A stretch of 64,000 nucleotides of DNA, from positions 643,925 through 707,924 of the forward strand of contig NZ_PPDJ01000001.1 in the NCBI RefSeq assembly GCF_002903145.1. Reading direction: 5' to 3'. The notes below the pieces were generated by a model. The model had not been told where the DNA came from. It was given only the letters and a program-made list of their open reading frames with translations, and searched no databases. The stretch is from Halobacteriovorax sp. DA5 (GTDB lineage Bacteria; Bdellovibrionota; Bacteriovoracia; Bacteriovoracales; Bacteriovoracaceae). Positions 52,737 through 62,330 of this stretch are shown here, piece by piece (position 1 is the stretch's first letter; each line of letters begins with the position of its first letter). The position numbers and the translations under genes were made by a program.

Positions 52737-53360
52737 GTGAATCAATTTAATCAGGCCCATAAAGAAAGCGATCACTTTCTCAAATCTCAGACTCTTATTG
52801 ACTTAGTTCAAAAGGCCCTCACTCTTGTAAAGTTTGAGAGCGATAAAATTGAAGTCCTTGAGGTTGGATGTGGGCAAGGTCTAAATTTGGCCAATTTCAA
52901 TTTCTCGCAATTATTAGGCATCGATATTTCTGAAGAGGCCATTTATAAGGCCCGCCAAAATTTTAACAATTTTGAATTTCAGTGTTTATCTAGCCTCAAG
53001 TTAGATCAGATCGAGCGCTCATTTGATCTTATTTTAGATGCTCACCAAATTCATTACTTACAATCTAAAGATGAAATTTCTCAGTATATAAGAAATGTCT
53101 TTAAGCGTTTGAATAGTGGGGGAGTTTTTTGTTTTGAAGCGATGGTTAAGAGCAAAGAGATGCTTCTTACTGACCTATCAGTTACAGTTCTCGACTACCT
53201 TGAATATGAGAAGATCGTGACTGAAGCAGGGTTTCGCATTATCTATTTGATGCTGCCAAATGGGCGTAAAATTATTGCAGATAAAAAAAGAAGGGCCGCT
53301 CTTTCGAGCGACCCGGATGTCTTACTGGTCATTGCTACTAAGGAAGACGTAGCAAATTAG
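52737..53360 (+). CDS. Class I SAM-dependent methyltransferase
   Basis: 207 residues from GTG 52737. Motif I IEVLEVGCGQGLNLANF and the beta-2 acidic residue in LLGIDISEEAI are clear; the later strand FDLILDAHQIHYL has the motif IV position and GGVFCFEAMV the following strand. The pattern is of a small-molecule methyltransferase of the Methyltransf_11/25 type. It lies three bases after the YiiX-like gene. The substrate cannot be inferred; the C-terminal 40 residues are basic. Confidence 0.8.
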   Translation: MNQFNQAHKESDHFLKSQTLIDLVQKALTLVKFESDKIEVLEVGCGQGLNLANFNFSQLLGIDISEEAIYKARQNFNNFEFQCLSSLKLDQIERSFDLILDAHQIHYLQSKDEISQYIRNVFKRLNSGGVFCFEAMVKSKEMLLTDLSVTVLDYLEYEKIVTEAGFRIIYLMLPNGRKIIADKKRRAALSSDPDVLLVIATKEDVAN

Positions 53361-53385
53361 TTACAGATTCCCAAAATATTTCCGA

Positions 53386-53745
53386 CTATTCTTCGTCGTG
53401 TGGAGTACGCCCCACTTCTAATCTTTTCTCCTTTTGTTGCTTGAGTCTTTCTACATATAGAAAACGAATATCTCTTGCAGTTAGTACATCTCCATTTGCT
53501 AATTGGATTTGTGCACCATCTTTAAATCCTTCTAGATTCCCAAAAGTCTTTTTAATTTTTGCAACACTTGTGATGTCGAGGAATTCACCATTGAAGGTCT
53601 CAATTGCCATAGCGCGATCTAGTTTTTGGATCTGCTCTGGCGTGATTCTCTTCATAGTTCTTGCGTGAACTTTCTCTTGGATTGTTATCGATAACATAAC
53701 TAATCCTAAAGTGATGTAAAGTGCTCTCCTTAATGTACTTTTCAT
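53386..53745 (-). CDS. Small secreted or membrane-anchored protein of unknown function
   Basis: 119 residues from ATG 53745, chosen because AGAGG lies five bases upstream and the N-terminus is then a signal (MKSTLRRALYITLGLVMLSI...VHA). The mature part contains MKRITPEQIQKLDRAM, a DGAQIQLANGDVLTARDI strand pair and a basic tail (RLKQQKEKRLEVGRT). No cysteine in the mature part. Its 3' end converges with the methyltransferase gene. No family recognised. Confidence 0.7.
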   Translation of the reverse strand: MKSTLRRALYITLGLVMLSITIQEKVHARTMKRITPEQIQKLDRAMAIETFNGEFLDITSVAKIKKTFGNLEGFKDGAQIQLANGDVLTARDIRFLYVERLKQQKEKRLEVGRTPHDEE

Positions 53746-53934
53746 AATGGCCTCTTTTCCGCTAAGTTCGTTCTTCCTGAAGCCTTCAGCTTTAAACATC
53801 CTGTTTAAGAGCTTTGTTGCTATAGTAAAAGCATGAACTGTGCCAAAAATTGAACACGTACAATCAGCTACTTAGATATTTATGGGTGGTGTCGTATGGG
53901 AAAGGGGCGCTTTTTGGCCCTATCTATGAACAAC

Positions 53935-53957
53935 AAAGGCCCCAAAATGGGGCCTTT
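53935..53957 (-). terminator. Terminator after the nqrM operon
   Basis: AAAGGCCCCA (53935-53944) pairs with TGGGGCCTTT (53948-53957) around AAA. On the minus strand it follows nqrM, whose stop is at 53983. The stem resembles those at 33349 and 46543. Confidence 0.8.
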
Positions 53958-53982
53958 ATGCATATTTGATTTGTATTTTAGA

Positions 53983-54195
53983 TTAAGCTTTTAGACAGTC
54001 TTCGGCCTGCTCTGGATTTTCTGTACACTCATCCTTCTTGTCGCAGAATTGGCAATCTTCACCAATCAGCTTTCCAAGTCCACCACATGAGCCTTGTAGC
54101 TTACGGTTAGAAATAATTACACCAACGGCCATTCCTGTAATTGATAGAGCAAGAACAGCGAAAGTAATTAGGAATAGTTTAATGTTAGCATCCAT
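53983..54195 (-). CDS. nqrM: NqrM-like Na+-NQR maturation protein
   Basis: 70 residues from ATG 54195 (TTGGAG six bases upstream). One membrane helix (LFLITFAVLALSITGMAVGVII) is followed by RKLQGSCGGLGKLIGEDCQFCDKKDEC, in which the SCGGLG phrase and the following cysteines are the hallmark of NqrM (DUF539). NqrM is needed to build the Na+-translocating NADH:quinone reductase, probably by delivering iron to its Fe site. It is the last gene of the operon with apbE. The nqrABCDEF genes are not in this window. Confidence 0.88.
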   Translation of the reverse strand: MDANIKLFLITFAVLALSITGMAVGVIISNRKLQGSCGGLGKLIGEDCQFCDKKDECTENPEQAEDCLKA

Positions 54196-54227
54196 AAAAT
54201 TCTCCAATAGAAAAATATCCGATTAGA

Positions 54228-55247
54228 TTACTCTGTCACCTTATCAAATCCTGGCGTTGATGTCTCTAAATACTTTGCTGAACCATCGTCAGAACGATAG
54301 ATGAAGAACGCCTTCAAGTTATTTTCTTTAGCGTAAGCAATTGCTTTCTTTGCACCCATGGCCATAAGGGCCGTTGCCCAAGCATCCGCATCCATACAAG
54401 TCTCAGAGATAACACTAACCGAAGCAAGTTGAGATTCAACAGGTGAACCTGATTTGAAATTTATTGTATGCTGGTAGCGCTTGCCACCTTCTTTGAAAAA
54501 ATTTCGATAGTCGCCAGATGTTGCTAAGGCAACATTCTTGATTTTCACAACCTTCACAACTGGATTACCATCTTTATTACTAGGGGACTCAACACCAATA
54601 CGCCACGGGCGTGTTAGAGATTCGCCCATTGTTCTAACTTCACCGCCAACTTCGACAAGAGCATTCTTAATTCCTTTGGCCTGTAGAAGTTCAACAAGTG
54701 CATCAACACCGTAACCCTTGGCCGAAGCAGATAAATCAAGATACACACCATCAATACTTTTTGTTAAGACGCCATCTTTAAAGATTATCTTTTCGTAACC
54801 AACTTTCTTCTTGGCCTCTTCAATATCTTCTTTTGAAGGAATCTTGCGTTTTCCAGTTGGACCAAATCCCCAAAGGTTTACAAGCGTTCCGATTGTTGGA
54901 TCAAATGTACCATCAGTCTTCTTTGCAACGTCTAGGGCGTGCTTTAGAGTTCTGCTAAAGTCTGGGCCTGGATAGAATTTTTCACTCTTGGCCATTTTAT
55001 TAAAGAGTGAAATTTCTGAGTCATTGATGTAAGTACTCATGGCCTTGTTGACTTCATCTAATCTTATCTCAATATCTTTTTTTACCGAATCCTCGTCGAA
55101 TCCATTAGGTGCAAGATACTTGATATGGTATGTCGTACCCATGGTCGGGCCAGTGGCACTATAAATTTGCAGTTTTTCACTTTGACATGAAGTTAACAGG
55201 CCTAATAAAAGGCCCATTCCAAATATAAAGATTTTGTTAATTCTCAT
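54228..55247 (-). CDS. apbE: FAD:protein FMN transferase ApbE, lipoprotein
   Basis: 339 residues with a lipobox (GLLTSC, Cys21). ApbE features: TGPTMGTTYHIKY, YINDSEISLFNKM, GTFDPTIGTLVNLWGFGP, LDLSASAKGYGVDAL, ALVEVGGEVRTMG, and the metal-binding ETCMDADAWATALMAMG. It attaches FMN through a phosphoester to Thr/Ser of target proteins such as NqrB and NqrC, and acts in the periplasm. Adjacent nqrM supports a role in NQR maturation. Its start overlaps the stop of the MazG-like gene (TAATG on the coding strand). Confidence 0.94.
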   Translation of the reverse strand: MRINKIFIFGMGLLLGLLTSCQSEKLQIYSATGPTMGTTYHIKYLAPNGFDEDSVKKDIEIRLDEVNKAMSTYINDSEISLFNKMAKSEKFYPGPDFSRTLKHALDVAKKTDGTFDPTIGTLVNLWGFGPTGKRKIPSKEDIEEAKKKVGYEKIIFKDGVLTKSIDGVYLDLSASAKGYGVDALVELLQAKGIKNALVEVGGEVRTMGESLTRPWRIGVESPSNKDGNPVVKVVKIKNVALATSGDYRNFFKEGGKRYQHTINFKSGSPVESQLASVSVISETCMDADAWATALMAMGAKKAIAYAKENNLKAFFIYRSDDGSAKYLETSTPGFDKVTE

Positions 55248-55639
55248 TAATTAAACGCCTGTTCCTCAAGAATTTTTCTTTCGCTATCTAGGTCTCTATT
55301 GTCGGCCTTTTCTTCACTAAATTTTTCGCCGTAGCGCGCCTTAAGCTTTGTGATATTGCGCTCCATTACATCTTCAAATTTAATCCCAAGTTCATCACCA
55401 ACGATGGCCATGTACCAGAAAAGATCACCAAGCTCTTCTGCTAGATTTACTCGGTCAAGCTCCTTACCATAGAATATATGCTTCTTTAGAGCATCGAGGA
55501 ATTCTCCAGCTTCCGTCGAAAGACCAATTCCAGCGTGAAGAAGTCTCTTAATTCCATCGTCATTTAGACGTGTGTTCATCGCATCAAAATCTCTTGATTC
55601 TGTTCTAATTGCATCACTCATATATTTTTGTGAGTCCAT
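55247..55639 (-). CDS. MazG-like nucleotide pyrophosphohydrolase
   Basis: 130 residues. The all-alpha NTP pyrophosphohydrolase motif is seen in GLSTEAGEFLDAL and NLAEELGDLFWYMA (E-x-x-E/D pairs that bind magnesium). The family cleaves NTPs to NMP and pyrophosphate, often to clean the nucleotide pool. It is the first gene of the three-gene operon with apbE and nqrM, linked by a one-base overlap. The functional link to flavin transfer is not obvious; it may simply be co-transcribed. Confidence 0.85.
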   Translation of the reverse strand: MDSQKYMSDAIRTESRDFDAMNTRLNDDGIKRLLHAGIGLSTEAGEFLDALKKHIFYGKELDRVNLAEELGDLFWYMAIVGDELGIKFEDVMERNITKLKARYGEKFSEEKADNRDLDSERKILEEQAFN

Positions 55640-55787
55640 AATTTCTCCTGTGAAAAGTTGGGTAGTTGATCGAACTTTATCACTTTGATTTTTATCTAGT
55701 CAAAGCTTGCCTGTGCAAAAAGAAAACTTCACGAACTGTTAAGATATAAGGTATATTAACGTGCCTAAATTATTAATTTTGTAATAG

Positions 55788-55798
55788 CCGCAAAGCGG
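55788..55798 (+). promoter_or_regulatory. Small hairpin next to the sucA start codon
   Basis: CCGC-AAA-GCGG, a tight 4-bp stem, ends five bases before ATG 55803, where a ribosome-binding site would be expected. No Shine-Dalgarno sequence is seen. The hairpin may affect translation; a second ATG in frame at 55818 is an alternative start. Confidence 0.35.
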
Positions 55799-55802
55799 TA
55801 AA

Positions 55803-58547
55803 ATGGATTTAAATCAAATGGATAAATTCGACTTTTCAACACTATCAAGTTCAGACATTTCTTACATTGACTCTCTCTACGAACAATACGAATCAAACCC
55901 GATGGAAGTAGAAGAAAGTTGGCGCAACTTTTTTCTAGGTTTTGAATTCGGTGCCGGTAAAGGTAGCACAAGTGCCGGTGGTGAAGTAAGTGATGAGAAG
56001 TTACGTAAAGAATTCAACGTATTCAGACTAATTCAATCTTTTAGATCAAGAGGACATCTTCTTTCGGATACAAATCCAATTCGTCCAAGACTAGATCGTC
56101 ATGCACGTATCTCTCTTCAAGACTATGATCTAACAGATGCTGATTTAAACGAAGTATTCACTTGTGGTGAGTTTGTTGGCCTTGGTGCTACGACTCTAAA
56201 AAATATCATGGACCACATGATGAAGCTTTACTGTGGAAAGATTGGTGTTGAGTATATGCACTCAACTGATACTGAGATGAGACGTTGGTTTAGAGAAGAG
56301 TTTGAAACAACTTACCTGAACAAAAATTTCGATGTTGATAAGAAAAAAAGAATCCTACACAAATTGAATGAAGCAAATGTTTTTGAAAACTTTCTTCAAA
56401 CAAAATATACGGGACAAAAAAGATTTTCACTTGAAGGTGGAGAATCGACAATCCCAGGGCTTGATGCATTTATTAACGAAGGTGCAAGACTAGGTGCTAA
56501 AGAATTTATTATTGGTATGGCACACCGTGGACGTCTAAACGTTCTAGCTAATACTCTAGGGAAAACTTATGAGTATATCTTTTCTGAATTTGAAGGAAAC
56601 TCTCTTGAGCAACTTGCTGGTCAAGGTGATGGTGATGTTAAGTATCACATGGGCTTCACTTCAGTAACTAAGACTGAAGATAATAACGAAGTTTACTTAA
56701 AGCTTCTTCCAAACCCATCACACTTAGAAACAGTTTCACCAGTAGCAACTGGTTATGCTCGTGCTCAGATTGATATTGCTTACGATGGAGATGAGAGCAA
56801 GATTATCCCAATTGTTATTCACGGTGATGCGGCCGTTGCGGGACAAGGGATTGTTTACGAAACACTTCAAATGTCTGAGCTTCCAGGTTACCGCACTGGT
56901 GGATCTCTTCACTTTGTTATTAATAACCAAATTGGTTTTACTACTGACTTTACAGATGCTCGTTCATCACACTACTCAACATCTGTTGCTAAGATGCTAA
57001 ATATTCCAGTTATTCACGTAAATGGTGATTGTCCAGAAGACGTTGTTTACGCATGTGAGCTTGCAGTTAAGTTCAGACAAAAATTTAAGCGCGATGTTTT
57101 CGTTGATATGGTTTGTTACCGTAAGCACGGACACAACGAAGGTGATGAGCCGAAGTATACTCAACCAGAATTATACGGGATGATTTCAAAGCATAAGAAT
57201 CCTCGTGAAATGTATATTGAAGAGCTTGCTAGTCACGGTGCAGTTGATAAGGCCGTGGCAAAAGAAATGCAAGAAGAATACAAAAACCTTCTTTCGGATC
57301 GTTTTAACAATGTTAAGCAAAATGTAATTCCTAAGAAAGTTCCAGGGCCTCACCAGCAGTGGAAGAACGTTCGTTTTTCAACTCTAGAGGATTTTACTAA
57401 TTCACCTGATACAAGTGTTGATAAGAAGACACTTGAGAATATTATTTCATCAATCACGCAGACTCCTGAAGGATTTAAAACTCTAAGAAAAGCGCAAAAG
57501 CTTCTTGATCAAAGAAAGGCTTCTTTTGAAAATGGTCAAATTGATTGGGCACTTGCTGAGTTATTTGCGTACGGCTCGATCCTAACTGAAGGTAACGATG
57601 TACGCTTCTCTGGTGAAGACGTTATTCGTGGGACATTCTCACACCGTCACGCAAAAGTTTTTGATGAGAAAACAAATAAAGCATACTGTGGCCTTGAGCA
57701 CCTAACGACAGGTCAAGGAAACTTCTATATCTATAACTCACTTCTTTCTGAGTATGCGGTACTTGCATTTGAATATGGTTACTCGCAAGCAACACCTCAC
57801 GCTCTTAATATCTGGGAAGCACAATTTGGTGACTTCACTAACGGTGCTCAAATCGTAATTGATCAGTTCATTTCAGCAGCAGAAAGTAAGTGGAGAAGAA
57901 TGTGTAACTTAGTAATGCTTCTGCCTCACGGTTATGAAGGAGCAGGACCTGAACACTCTTCTTGTCGTCCAGAAAGGTTCTTACAGCAATGTGCTGAAGA
58001 GAATATGGTTGTTTGTAATATTACAACTCCAGCAAATATGTTCCACGCTCTTAGACGTCAGCTTAAGTGGGAGTTTAGAAAGCCTCTTGTTGTTTTCACT
58101 CCGAAGTCACTTTTAAGACATCCTCTATGTCAGTCAAAAGTTGAAGACTTCACAACTGGTAAGTTTGAAGAAGTATTTGATGATACTTGGGTGAACCCAA
58201 AAGACGTTAAGAAGGTCGTTCTTTGTACAGGTAAGATTTACTACGATCTACTTAAGTACCAACAAGAAAATGATCGTAAAGATGTTGCAGTTGTTCGTCT
58301 TGAACAATTATATCCTCTTCCAACTGAAAAAATTAAGGCGATCCTTGATAAGTATCCAAACGCAACACATCGTTGGGTACAAGAAGAGCCTTCAAATATG
58401 GGAGCATGGATGCACTTAAATCGCTGGCGCGATACTTTTAGAGATATTGATTGTATCTCAAGAAAAGCTTCGGCATCTCCTGCGACAGGATACGCTTCAG
58501 TACACATGAAAGAACAAGAAACAATTGTAGAGAATGCATTTAAATAA
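55803..58547 (+). CDS. sucA: 2-oxoglutarate dehydrogenase E1 component
   Basis: 914 residues. N-terminal E1 helix ([28 protein letters not shown]), then [64 protein letters not shown] (thiamine diphosphate motif), the second half with [34 protein letters not shown] and [21 protein letters not shown]. It decarboxylates 2-oxoglutarate and passes the succinyl group to the lipoyl arm of E2. It is the first gene of sucA-sucB-lpd; the next ATG is 14 bases after its stop. Confidence 0.97.
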   Translation: MDLNQMDKFDFSTLSSSDISYIDSLYEQYESNPMEVEESWRNFFLGFEFGAGKGSTSAGGEVSDEKLRKEFNVFRLIQSFRSRGHLLSDTNPIRPRLDRHARISLQDYDLTDADLNEVFTCGEFVGLGATTLKNIMDHMMKLYCGKIGVEYMHSTDTEMRRWFREEFETTYLNKNFDVDKKKRILHKLNEANVFENFLQTKYTGQKRFSLEGGESTIPGLDAFINEGARLGAKEFIIGMAHRGRLNVLANTLGKTYEYIFSEFEGNSLEQLAGQGDGDVKYHMGFTSVTKTEDNNEVYLKLLPNPSHLETVSPVATGYARAQIDIAYDGDESKIIPIVIHGDAAVAGQGIVYETLQMSELPGYRTGGSLHFVINNQIGFTTDFTDARSSHYSTSVAKMLNIPVIHVNGDCPEDVVYACELAVKFRQKFKRDVFVDMVCYRKHGHNEGDEPKYTQPELYGMISKHKNPREMYIEELASHGAVDKAVAKEMQEEYKNLLSDRFNNVKQNVIPKKVPGPHQQWKNVRFSTLEDFTNSPDTSVDKKTLENIISSITQTPEGFKTLRKAQKLLDQRKASFENGQIDWALAELFAYGSILTEGNDVRFSGEDVIRGTFSHRHAKVFDEKTNKAYCGLEHLTTGQGNFYIYNSLLSEYAVLAFEYGYSQATPHALNIWEAQFGDFTNGAQIVIDQFISAAESKWRRMCNLVMLLPHGYEGAGPEHSSCRPERFLQQCAEENMVVCNITTPANMFHALRRQLKWEFRKPLVVFTPKSLLRHPLCQSKVEDFTTGKFEEVFDDTWVNPKDVKKVVLCTGKIYYDLLKYQQENDRKDVAVVRLEQLYPLPTEKIKAILDKYPNATHRWVQEEPSNMGAWMHLNRWRDTFRDIDCISRKASASPATGYASVHMKEQETIVENAFK

Positions 58548-58561
58548 ATAAGGAAAAGAAA

Positions 58562-59794
58562 ATGGCAATCGTAAAAATTACTATTCCACCAATTGGTGAA
58601 TCAATTACAGAAGTTGCTCTAGGTGAGTGGCTAGTAGCTGACGGTGACTATGTTAGTGAAGGTGATGAACTAGTTGAAGTTGAATCAGATAAAGCAACAC
58701 TTCCTCTTCCTGCGGAAGAAAGTGGTATCATTAGAATTATCGCAGAAGAAGGTGCTGAACTTGAAATTGGTGCTGTTGTAGCTGAGTTAGATACATCTGC
58801 AGCTCCGACACAAGCTTCAAGTGATGATGCTCCTACAACAGTTGAAACTCCAAATACACCGGCAAGTGCTCCTGTTTCGGGTGGGGATAAGAATTATCCA
58901 TCTCCAGCTGCTGCTAAAATTCTTGCAGAAAAAGGCGTTAGTGCTGGTTCAGTTGCTGGTTCAGGTAAAGATGGCCGTATCACTAAGGCTGATGCAATGA
59001 ACGCAAGTGCTGCTCCAAAAGCTGCTCCTGCTGCCGCTGCAAAGCCTGCTCCTGCACAGGAAATTGCTGTACAAGCTCCAATGGGTGGTGCAAGTAGAGC
59101 AAAAGAAGAAGTAAAAATGAAGCGTATTCGTAAGACAATTGCTAAGCGTCTTGTGGAAGCAAAGAATACGACTGCAATGCTTACGACTTTCAACGAAGTT
59201 GATATGTTCAATGTAATGGAGCTTCGTAAGAAATATAAAGATGCTTTCAAAGACAAGCACGACATCGGACTAGGTTTCATGTCTTTCTTCACAAAAGCAT
59301 GTACAAAAGCACTTATGGAAATCAAAGGTGTTAATGCACAAATTGATGGTGAAAATATCATCTATCACGACTATGCAGATGTTGGTATCGCGGTATCTAC
59401 TCCAAAAGGTCTTGTTGTTCCAGTAATTAGAAACGCAGAAAGCTTAAGCCTTGCTCAAATTGAAAAAGAAGTAAGAAGACTTGCTCTTAAAGGGCGTGAT
59501 GGAAAGCTTACAGTAGATGAAATGACTGGTGGTACATTCACTATCACAAATGGTGGTGTTTTCGGTTCAATGCTTTCAACTCCAATTATTAACGTTCCAC
59601 AATCAGCGATTCTAGGAATGCACAATATTGTTGAAAGACCAGTAGCTGTAAACGGTCAGGTTGTTATTCACCCTGTAATGTACTTAGCACTTTCTTATGA
59701 CCACAGAATCATCGATGGTAAGGAATCAGTAACATTCCTTAAGATGGTTAAAGAGATGATTGAGGATCCGGCCAGAATGCTACTGGACATCTAA
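58562..59794 (+). CDS. sucB: 2-oxoglutarate dehydrogenase E2 (dihydrolipoyl succinyltransferase)
   Basis: 410 residues. One lipoyl domain at the N-terminus with the lipoylated lysine in [11 protein letters not shown] (K44), an Ala/Pro linker, a subunit-binding domain ([20 protein letters not shown]...[10 protein letters not shown]), another Ala/Pro linker and the catalytic domain ([64 protein letters not shown]). The DHRIIDGKE motif holds the catalytic His and Asp. The TTFNEVDM phrase is typical of the succinyl type. It transfers succinyl to CoA. Confidence 0.96.
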   Translation: MAIVKITIPPIGESITEVALGEWLVADGDYVSEGDELVEVESDKATLPLPAEESGIIRIIAEEGAELEIGAVVAELDTSAAPTQASSDDAPTTVETPNTPASAPVSGGDKNYPSPAAAKILAEKGVSAGSVAGSGKDGRITKADAMNASAAPKAAPAAAAKPAPAQEIAVQAPMGGASRAKEEVKMKRIRKTIAKRLVEAKNTTAMLTTFNEVDMFNVMELRKKYKDAFKDKHDIGLGFMSFFTKACTKALMEIKGVNAQIDGENIIYHDYADVGIAVSTPKGLVVPVIRNAESLSLAQIEKEVRRLALKGRDGKLTVDEMTGGTFTITNGGVFGSMLSTPIINVPQSAILGMHNIVERPVAVNGQVVIHPVMYLALSYDHRIIDGKESVTFLKMVKEMIEDPARMLLDI

Positions 59795-59825
59795 TAAGTA
59801 TATTAAAGAAGATTAAGGATTATAT

Positions 59826-61229
59826 ATGAGTAAAGAATTTGATGTTGTTGTTATTGGTTCAGGCCCTGGTGGATATATCAGTGCCGTACGTTGCGCGCAA
59901 CTTGGTATGAAGACAGCAATTGTAGAAAAATATAATACACTTGGTGGAACATGCTTAAACGTTGGATGTATTCCATCGAAAGCATGGCTTGATTCAAGTG
60001 AGAAATTTCATGAAGCAACTCATGAATTTGAAGCACACGGAATCACAACAGGTAAAGTAAAGGCCGATATTAAGAAGATGGCAGAGCGTGTAGCTGGTGT
60101 TGTTGCAGATACTTCTGGTGGTATTACTTACTTAATGGGTAAGAATAAAGTTGAGACTTTCCATGGGTTTGGATCTTTCGTTGATGCTCACACTCTTAAA
60201 GTTTCAGGTGAGAAAGAGGAAACTCTTAAGGCTAAACACTTCATTATTGCAACTGGTTCAAAGCCAGCGACAATTCCTGGGATTGAAATTGATAAAGAAA
60301 GAATTATCACTTCAACTGAGGCCCTAAAGCTTGAAACACTTCCAAAGCACTTCATCGTAATTGGTGGTGGTGTTATTGGTCTAGAGCTTGGTTCAGTATT
60401 TTTAAGACTTGGTTCTAAAGTTTCTGTTGTCGAGTATGCAGATTCAATTCTTGCGACAATGGATAAAGACTGTGCAAAAGAGATGACTAAAGTTCTTAAG
60501 AAACAAGGTATGGAATTCTATACTGGTCACGGTGTAACTGAAGTTGTTAGAAAGGGCGAAAAAGTAATCGTAAAAGCTAAGAATAAGAAGAACGATGAAG
60601 AAATCAAATTAGACGGTGACTACTGTCTAATGGCAGTTGGGCGTCGTCCATATACTGACAATCTTGGTCTTGAAAATGCTGGTGTAAATCTTGATGAGCG
60701 TGGGCGTGTTATCACTGACGATCATTTAAGAACTAACGTTTCTCATATCTATGCAATTGGTGATGTTACAACTGGTGCTATGCTTGCTCACAAAGCTGAG
60801 GAAGAAGGTGTTGTTTGTGCTGAAATCATTGCTGGTCAAAAACCACATATTAACTACAATCTAATTCCTGGTGTTGTTTATACTTGGCCAGAGGTTGCTT
60901 CAGTTGGTGTAACAGAACAAGAGCTAAAAGCTAATAAGACTCCATATAAAGCAGGGAAGTTTCCATTTAAAGCAAGTGGACGTGCTCGTGCTTCAAACGA
61001 ATCAGCTGGTTTTGTAAAAGTACTTGCTTGTAAAGAAACAGATGAGATTTTAGGAGTACACATTGTCGGTCCTCGTGCTGCTGACTTAATTGCAGAAGCA
61101 GTTGTGGCAATGGAATTTAGAGCTGCTGCTGAGGATATTGGACGTATTTGTCATGCGCACCCAACTTACTCTGAAGCATTTAAAGAAGCTGCTCTTGATG
61201 CTTTTGATAAAAAACCACTTAACATCTAA
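59826..61229 (+). CDS. lpd: Dihydrolipoyl dehydrogenase (E3)
   Basis: 467 residues. FAD motif VIGSGPGGYISAVRCAQLG, redox disulfide in GGTCLNVGCIPSKAWL, second GxGxxG VIGGGVIGLELGSVFLRLG for NAD, FAD motif IYAIGDVTTGAMLAHKAEEEG, and the C-terminal dimer-interface His-Glu in HAHPTYSEAFKEAALDAF. It reoxidises dihydrolipoamide of the E2 subunit with NAD. The gene ends the operon and is followed by a strong terminator. Confidence 0.97.
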   Translation: MSKEFDVVVIGSGPGGYISAVRCAQLGMKTAIVEKYNTLGGTCLNVGCIPSKAWLDSSEKFHEATHEFEAHGITTGKVKADIKKMAERVAGVVADTSGGITYLMGKNKVETFHGFGSFVDAHTLKVSGEKEETLKAKHFIIATGSKPATIPGIEIDKERIITSTEALKLETLPKHFIVIGGGVIGLELGSVFLRLGSKVSVVEYADSILATMDKDCAKEMTKVLKKQGMEFYTGHGVTEVVRKGEKVIVKAKNKKNDEEIKLDGDYCLMAVGRRPYTDNLGLENAGVNLDERGRVITDDHLRTNVSHIYAIGDVTTGAMLAHKAEEEGVVCAEIIAGQKPHINYNLIPGVVYTWPEVASVGVTEQELKANKTPYKAGKFPFKASGRARASNESAGFVKVLACKETDEILGVHIVGPRAADLIAEAVVAMEFRAAAEDIGRICHAHPTYSEAFKEAALDAFDKKPLNI

Positions 61230-61240
61230 GCAAATATTTA

Positions 61241-61266
61241 AAAGGCACCTTAGGGTGCCTTTTTTA
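61241..61266. terminator. Intrinsic terminator after lpd, overlapping the 3' end of the minus-strand gene
   Basis: AAAGGCACC (61241-61249) pairs with GGTGCCTTT (61254-61262) around TTAG, followed by TTTATTTC. On the minus strand the stem is followed by TTAAATATTTG, so it may also serve the gene ending at 61250. Confidence 0.9.
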
Positions 61267-62209
61267 TTTCACCTGAAGACAGCTCAAAACTCCCATCCAA
61301 AAATATTTTTCGAATTAAATAACCATCAACTTTTTCATTTGCTCGACGCTTTTGAATGAGAAGTTGTATCGGTTTTGAGAAGTTACAAGAGTTGGCCGTC
61401 TCTAAATCTTCATTATAGAAAATTGTTCGAGGTGGACACTTAAGTTCAAGGGTAATTTTATCTTTCTCATCAAAGTAGTGGGCTAGGCCTTCTGAGTCTG
61501 CTAACCATGGCCTTTGATCGTTGACGATGATAACTTCATCTTCTTTTTTTTGAAACGCTTTAAATGCCTTATATAAGCTTGATTCTGATGGCCTTGTAAA
61601 AAGATAGCTATGAGGATTGTGACGGGCAAAGTTTAGTTTTGTTAGGACTTCTTTTTGAGAAAAGCTATGTCCTAAACGGTTTAGAAGTTCGCCATGCGAC
61701 TCAATAGCAACGACAGGAGCATTAAGTTGGGTGATAATATCATCAAGAATTTTACCAACTGGAAAATAGAGAAAGAAGTAATCAATTTTATGGTTTTTAA
61801 TTAATTCCTCTTTAAAGACATCGTTGATAAAAATATGTTTTGTGTCTTTGAGTTTGTCGAGGCCATATTCGATGCGCTCTTTGACTGGTTCAATACTAAT
61901 GACTTTAATATTTGGAAAGAAGTGATTGGCCACGAATGCCATCTTTGCATAGGATGCGCCAATATCACATACTGTGAATTCTTTATAATTCTCTAATTCA
62001 TTTAGCTTTTGTAGAATTTCATAAAAGTCTAAGAGTGAGGTATTAATGGCCTCTTCTTTTAGGCCACATAGGTAGAGTTCTTCGGAAGATTTTAAATTAT
62101 TCTTATTTAAAAGTTCTTCGATGATTTCAATAACTTCTGTTTGAAAGCCTATTAAATCGGCCAATTTTTCTTCTTTTTTTTGTAAGTGGTTTTTATTGTA
62201 ATTATCCAA
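61250..62209 (-). CDS. Methyltransferase-fold protein of unknown substrate
   Basis: 319 residues from TTG 62209; the start is uncertain because no ribosome-binding site is clear. A SAM-binding Rossmann pattern is seen near residues 77-110: FTVCDIGASYAKMAFVANHF (motif I variant) and IKVISIEPVKERI (beta-2 acidic residue). A strand DYFFLYFPVG sits at the motif IV position. The C-terminal 150 residues are Lys/Glu-rich and unlike known families. There is no signal peptide. It shares its terminator hairpin with lpd. It may be an rRNA, protein or small-molecule methyltransferase, or an inactive relative. Confidence 0.6.
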   Translation of the reverse strand: MDNYNKNHLQKKEEKLADLIGFQTEVIEIIEELLNKNNLKSSEELYLCGLKEEAINTSLLDFYEILQKLNELENYKEFTVCDIGASYAKMAFVANHFFPNIKVISIEPVKERIEYGLDKLKDTKHIFINDVFKEELIKNHKIDYFFLYFPVGKILDDIITQLNAPVVAIESHGELLNRLGHSFSQKEVLTKLNFARHNPHSYLFTRPSESSLYKAFKAFQKKEDEVIIVNDQRPWLADSEGLAHYFDEKDKITLELKCPPRTIFYNEDLETANSCNFSKPIQLLIQKRRANEKVDGYLIRKIFLDGSFELSSGEIKKAP

Positions 62210-62330
62210 AAATCAATACCTTATTTGGTTTCAAATAGAAGTTTGTAAACAAAAACAGAGTAAATAGCTAATATTATTAAATTTTAGTTTAAATCTTACC
62301 GATATACTAGAAAGAATAGTAGAGGAAGTA

